Source: Enterobacterales bacterium (GTDB lineage Bacteria > Pseudomonadota > Gammaproteobacteria > Enterobacterales > Enterobacteriaceae). Taken from it: a stretch of 49,470 bases of DNA. Location of the stretch: assembly GCA_015654745.1 (NCBI GenBank), contig JAATGH010000338.1, positions 1-49,470 of the forward strand. Direction: 5' to 3'. Shown here in pieces: positions 46,534 through 49,470 of this stretch. Position 1 is the first letter of the stretch, and every line of letters starts with the position of its first letter. The notes below the pieces were generated by a model. The model had not been told where the DNA came from. It ran no database searches and saw only the letters and a program-made list of their open reading frames with translations. A program made the translations under genes and the position numbers.

Positions 46534-46958
46534 GTATAAAAACCCTCAGCGGTAGTACTTCACTCACATATCCTATTGCGCAAAATCATAACAACATCCG
46601 CATCCCGTACTAGGCGGGTGCTATCTGATGATATCCGGCAGCCTTGATGAGTGGTTAAACGACGGCGGTACGGCAATGGATGCCACGGAAGATGTTTAAT
46701 CATTTCACCGGCAGATGTTCCCGCGATGGTTGAGTCAAATCCGATGCGGCGAGTATCGCGAAGCGTATGGCCCAGTCTGCGTATTCAGCAAACAGGCGGC
46801 ATGATAAAGCTTTATTTATTTCCGCCAGTTGTCGCTACTCAGGCAGCCTGTTCCCGTCGTGGGGATATCTTGATTCATAGCGGTTACAGGTGATCTTAAG
46901 AATAGCCTCAAATAAGGTGAGTCTGACTTTCCAGGACGGAGGTTCATTCATCCGGTTG

Positions 46959-46998
46959 GCCCTGAGCCGAAAAAGAGATAAATTTTCCGGTTCAGGGC
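46959..46998 (-). terminator. Possible hairpin downstream of the sugar porter gene
   Basis: Arms GCCCTGA and TCAGGGC with a large AT-rich loop, 55 bases past the end of the minus-strand porter gene. Weak support as a terminator because of the loop size. Confidence 0.3.
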
Positions 46999-47052
46999 AA
47001 CGGTTCTCGGAGCGTTCATGTCAATAGGGATTATGACCGTGGTGGGGCCGCG

Positions 47053-48510
47053 CTAGCGTTTGTCACTTTCATTCAGTTGAATACGCGCGTCCAGTACCGC
47101 GGAAGGCAAGCGCTGCCGATAGCGTTTGGCAATAACGATTTTTTCCATATGTTCCAGCGATACGCCTTTGGTTTCCGGGAGATAGCGGCCGATAAACCAG
47201 TAGCTGAACAGGCAAAAAGCGGCGAAGATCCACATTGGGAACGCGCCATGGAAGGTTGAGAATAAAAATGGGTCGTCGTTCACCATCGGGAATGCCTGGG
47301 AAACGGTAAAGTTTGCTATCCACATACAGCCCACGGAGATGCTCATGCCCTGCGAACGCATGCGATTGGGAAATATTTCGGAAATAAGCACCCAGGCGCC
47401 CACACCCCATGACAAAGCATAAAACACCATAAAAAACAGCATACCAAACAATGCCAGATAACCGCTGGTTTGACTAAAGAGTGCATAAGAGGTAATCAGC
47501 AGGCCGACAATACTGCCCAACGTGCCAAAACGCATCAACGACAGACGGCCCATCTTATCCATCATCATCGCGCCGATAACCGAACCGACCAATTGTATGA
47601 CTCCAATCCAAATAGTTTGGAATAATGCTTCTTGCGCGCTGCCGGTGACGGTCTTTAATACCATCGGCGCGTAATACATCATGACGTTTACCCCGCTTAC
47701 CTGCTGCAGTACCGCGATCATGCAGCCAAGCATCAGGATAAACCGAACATTTTTATCGGCGAAATTCATTTTTTGCGTATTATTTTGTCGATCGATATCC
47801 AATGAGTCTTTAATTTCCGCCAGCAAATGCTGGGCATGTTCCGGGCTCGACAGCCGGGTCAGGGTTTCCAGCGCCTGCTGTTCATGGCCGGCCATGACGC
47901 TCCAGCGAGGTGATTCAGGAATATAAAACACCAGGATACAAAACAGAATGCAGGGCAGAACCCCGGAGGCGAACATATAGCGCCAGCCCATGTCAATCAG
48001 CCAGGCATTGGTGGCGAGGCTGGCAATTTTATAATTGACATAAAAAATCAATATCTGGCCGAACACGATCGCGAACTGCTGCATGCTTAATGCCCGTCCG
48101 CGCATATCTCGCGGTGAAATCTCGGACATATACATCGGCGATACGGTCGCCGCCAGGCCTACCGCCAGACCGCCGATAATGCGGAAAATAACAAACCAGC
48201 TAAAGGTATGGGCTACAGAGGCACCCACTGCGGAGACGGTGAATAACAGTGCGGAGAGTATAAGCGCTTTTTTCCGGCCATAACGCCGGGTCAATACACT
48301 GGCACCAAACGCACCGATGACGCAGCCTATAATCACACAGGAGACCGCCCAACCGGTTTCGCCAGGGCTTAGGTTGAAGTAGGCGGTGAGGGAACCAATC
48401 GCACCGGAAATAACGGCGGTATCATAGCCAAACAGAATACCGCCTAACGCTGCAATACCGCAGATACTCAGTATGTATCGCGTATTATGCTGATAAGAGG
48501 ACGGGGACAT
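47053..48510 (-). CDS. Sugar porter MFS, probable myo-inositol transporter IolT
   Basis: 485 aa from the ATG at 48510, which has GGAG ten bases upstream; the frame extends to 48543. It has the sugar porter signatures: GGILFGYDTAVISGAIG near the start, RYGRKK after helix 2, PESPRW at about residue 215, and PETKGVSLE at the C-terminus. QQVSGVNVMMYYAP in helix 7 matches the hexose/inositol binding helix. Iol clusters in enterics carry proteins of this kind (IolT1/IolT2) for inositol uptake with protons. A second one starts in the opposite direction at 49143. Confidence 0.9.
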   Translation of the reverse strand: MSPSSYQHNTRYILSICGIAALGGILFGYDTAVISGAIGSLTAYFNLSPGETGWAVSCVIIGCVIGAFGASVLTRRYGRKKALILSALLFTVSAVGASVAHTFSWFVIFRIIGGLAVGLAATVSPMYMSEISPRDMRGRALSMQQFAIVFGQILIFYVNYKIASLATNAWLIDMGWRYMFASGVLPCILFCILVFYIPESPRWSVMAGHEQQALETLTRLSSPEHAQHLLAEIKDSLDIDRQNNTQKMNFADKNVRFILMLGCMIAVLQQVSGVNVMMYYAPMVLKTVTGSAQEALFQTIWIGVIQLVGSVIGAMMMDKMGRLSLMRFGTLGSIVGLLITSYALFSQTSGYLALFGMLFFMVFYALSWGVGAWVLISEIFPNRMRSQGMSISVGCMWIANFTVSQAFPMVNDDPFLFSTFHGAFPMWIFAAFCLFSYWFIGRYLPETKGVSLEHMEKIVIAKRYRQRLPSAVLDARIQLNESDKR

Positions 48511-48642
48511 TGTGTAAGAACTCCAATTTGGGTTTCGGCTCATTGCCCAATAGGTGGGCTATAAAAATACTGAGCGAAAACATGTGCCTAATCTGACATA
48601 GACGTCAGTATCGTTTATGTGTTTCCTAGTCATACCGGCACT

Positions 48643-48690
48643 ATAATATTTATTTCACTATCATGTATTAGTAAAATATTTATTTTGTTA
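48643..48690. promoter_or_regulatory. Two tandem AATATTTATTT elements
   Basis: ATAATATTTATTTCACTA at 48643 and TAAAATATTTATTTTGTTA at 48672, both upstream of the minus-strand porter. They share AATATTTATTT with the element before the second porter at 49036. Confidence 0.45.
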
Positions 48691-48725
48691 TCAGCATCAC
48701 GAAATGTTTGAGATAAAATTCGCTG

Positions 48726-48749
48726 ATAATTTCAACATATTGAAATTAT
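48726..48749. promoter_or_regulatory. Perfect palindrome ATAATTTCAA-CATA-TTGAAATTAT
   Basis: Ten-base perfect arms around CATA, centred between the two porter genes. It contains TTTCAA and TTGAAA in the order seen at other iol promoters and is the cleanest copy in the window. Confidence 0.6.
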
Positions 48750-48830
48750 TATATTTAATATGAATGTCTTTTTCCCTATGCCGCCATTTCTTGCGTTTCC
48801 TCCTCCATGATCGCGACATGATGCGTTTTT

Positions 48831-48850
48831 ATTGAAAAATAAATTTCATT
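48831..48850. promoter_or_regulatory. Candidate IolR element, middle of porter region
   Basis: ATTGAAAAATAAATTTCATT: TTGAAA and TTTCAT half-sites facing each other, the same layout as the other elements. Confidence 0.4.
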
Positions 48851-49035
48851 ATATATCAAGGCTTCGCCCTGACGATCCCGGTTAGATGCCTGTGGCCGCG
48901 GTTTGCGCGCCCCGGTGGCGCGCGGGTATTGCCTTTACCTGAGTTTGGGCAACCCGCTCCCATTAGGGTGCTTTGAACGAATGCGCCAGTAAGGCGTCCG
49001 CTTTTTGCTGGATGAGCGTATTTTCGTGACCCATA

Positions 49036-49057
49036 TTGCAAAATATTTATTTCATAA
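49036..49057. promoter_or_regulatory. Candidate IolR element before second porter
   Basis: TTGCAAAATATTTATTTCAT, about 85 bases upstream of the gene at 49143. AATATTTATTTCA is identical to the element at 48643. Confidence 0.45.
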
Positions 49058-49142
49058 CTGATAAAAAGAGATTATAAAATTCATTTTCACAAAGCAGGTT
49101 TAACTCAACACCTCACGCTGAGGTCTATTTAAGGGTCCTTTT

Positions 49143-49470
49143 ATGTCACAGGCTAAAAAACACAACTCTGTATACGTCTATGCCCTTTGCTGCATAGCGG
49201 CGCTTGGGGGGCTGATGTTCGGCTACTCGACCGGGGTCATCACCGGCGTGGTGGGGCCATTACAAAAATTTTATTCATTGGATTCGGCACAAACAGGCTG
49301 GGCGGTATCAAGCGTCATTATCGGATGTGTCTTCGGCGCGCTGGCCGGGGGTAAAATCGCCGATCGCATCGGTCGTAAACGCGCGTTGCTGATCATCGCG
49401 CTTATTTTTATTATCTCGGCCGCCGGATCGTCAATGGGGACTTCTTTTACGTTGTTCTCGCTTGCGCGCA
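49143..49470 (+). CDS. Sugar porter MFS, 5' part
   Basis: The first 109 codons of a second sugar-porter MFS protein, open to the window end. It starts MSQAKKHNSVYVYALCCIAA, then GGLMFGYSTGVITGVVG in helix 1 and GKIADRIGRKRA after helix 2. It is clearly related to the porter on the minus strand (47053-48510) but not identical; together they suggest two inositol uptake systems, as in Salmonella. The gene continues beyond the window. Confidence 0.85.
   Translation, partial: MSQAKKHNSVYVYALCCIAALGGLMFGYSTGVITGVVGPLQKFYSLDSAQTGWAVSSVIIGCVFGALAGGKIADRIGRKRALLIIALIFIISAAGSSMGTSFTLFSLAR

Larger units (their letters stand above)
46467..47052. other. Spacer between iolH and sugar porter gene
   Basis: Nearly 590 bases, moderate GC. 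Two hairpins (listed) and a short open stretch around 46629-46699 ending LNDGGTAMDATEDV that could be the relic of a gene end, which I cannot identify. The frame at 46651-46893 has no recognisable product. Confidence 0.45.
48511..49142. other. Divergent promoter region of the two sugar porters
   Basis: About 630 bases rich in iol-type elements: 48643-48690, 48726-48749, 48831-48850 and 49036-49057. No gene; the minus-strand frame 48856-49041 lies between operator elements and resembles nothing. Confidence 0.6.

Noticed and set aside
1-49470. Mobile elements, CRISPR arrays, tRNA genes, prophage
   Set aside because: Looked for transposase frames, terminal repeats, regular spaced repeats and tRNA-like ends; none was found.

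Overview
The window comes from a member of the Enterobacterales. The evidence is gene content and order: a hydrogenase-2 operon (hybOABC), the E. coli-type ydiN-ydiB-aroD-ydiF-ydiO-ydiP-ydiQRST-fadK cluster with ydiL beside it, an NO-stress pair (ytfE, ygbA), and a large myo-inositol (iol) cluster. Genes are GC-rich, and the long spacers in the second half are AT-rich. One gene relic (hybD) and several long empty spacers would suit a Sodalis-like or Pectobacteriaceae-type genome, but the genus cannot be fixed from the sequence alone.

Layout. (1) 1-4740: 3' end of hybO, then hybA, hybB and hybC, overlapping head to tail. The next gene, expected to be the maturation protease hybD, is reduced to a start codon and a few codons. 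(2) 5211-19641: a transporter (ydiN), shikimate/quinate dehydrogenase (ydiB), 3-dehydroquinate dehydratase (aroD), CoA-transferase (ydiF), acyl-CoA dehydrogenase (ydiO), the divergent AraC regulator ydiP, an ETF pair (ydiQR), an ETF-quinone oxidoreductase-like flavoprotein with its ferredoxin (ydiST), an AAHS-type aromatic-acid transporter, and acyl-CoA ligase fadK. The parts resemble the carnitine (cai/fix) electron-acceptor system but are joined to hydroaromatic-acid enzymes. A repeated TGCAAGAT motif with 21-bp spacing lies upstream of both ydiN and ydiP. (3) 19716-21442: ydiL, a DUF2000 gene and an Lrp/AsnC regulator. (4) 21928-26411: a four-gene sugar/AI-2-type ABC transporter. (5) 26571-29311: NsrR-box-ytfE, convergent ygbA, and a membrane diguanylate cyclase. 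(6) 29727-31824: an AraC regulator and a Gfo/Idh/MocA oxidoreductase. (7) 32206-49470: the inositol cluster: iolA, iolB, a UPF0303 protein, two IolI-like TIM-barrel proteins, iolC (kinase-aldolase fusion), iolR, an MFS protein, a second iolA, iolD, iolH, and two divergent sugar porters, the second cut by the window end. iolG and iolE are not in the window.

The main leads are: the ydi cluster read as a CoA-dependent hydroaromatic-acid respiration system with its own predicted YdiP operators; a set of TGAAA/TTTCA palindromes in most iol-region promoters, probably the IolR operator; and the loss of hybD beside a hydrogenase large subunit that still carries its C-terminal propeptide. No tRNA, rRNA, insertion sequence or CRISPR array was seen.
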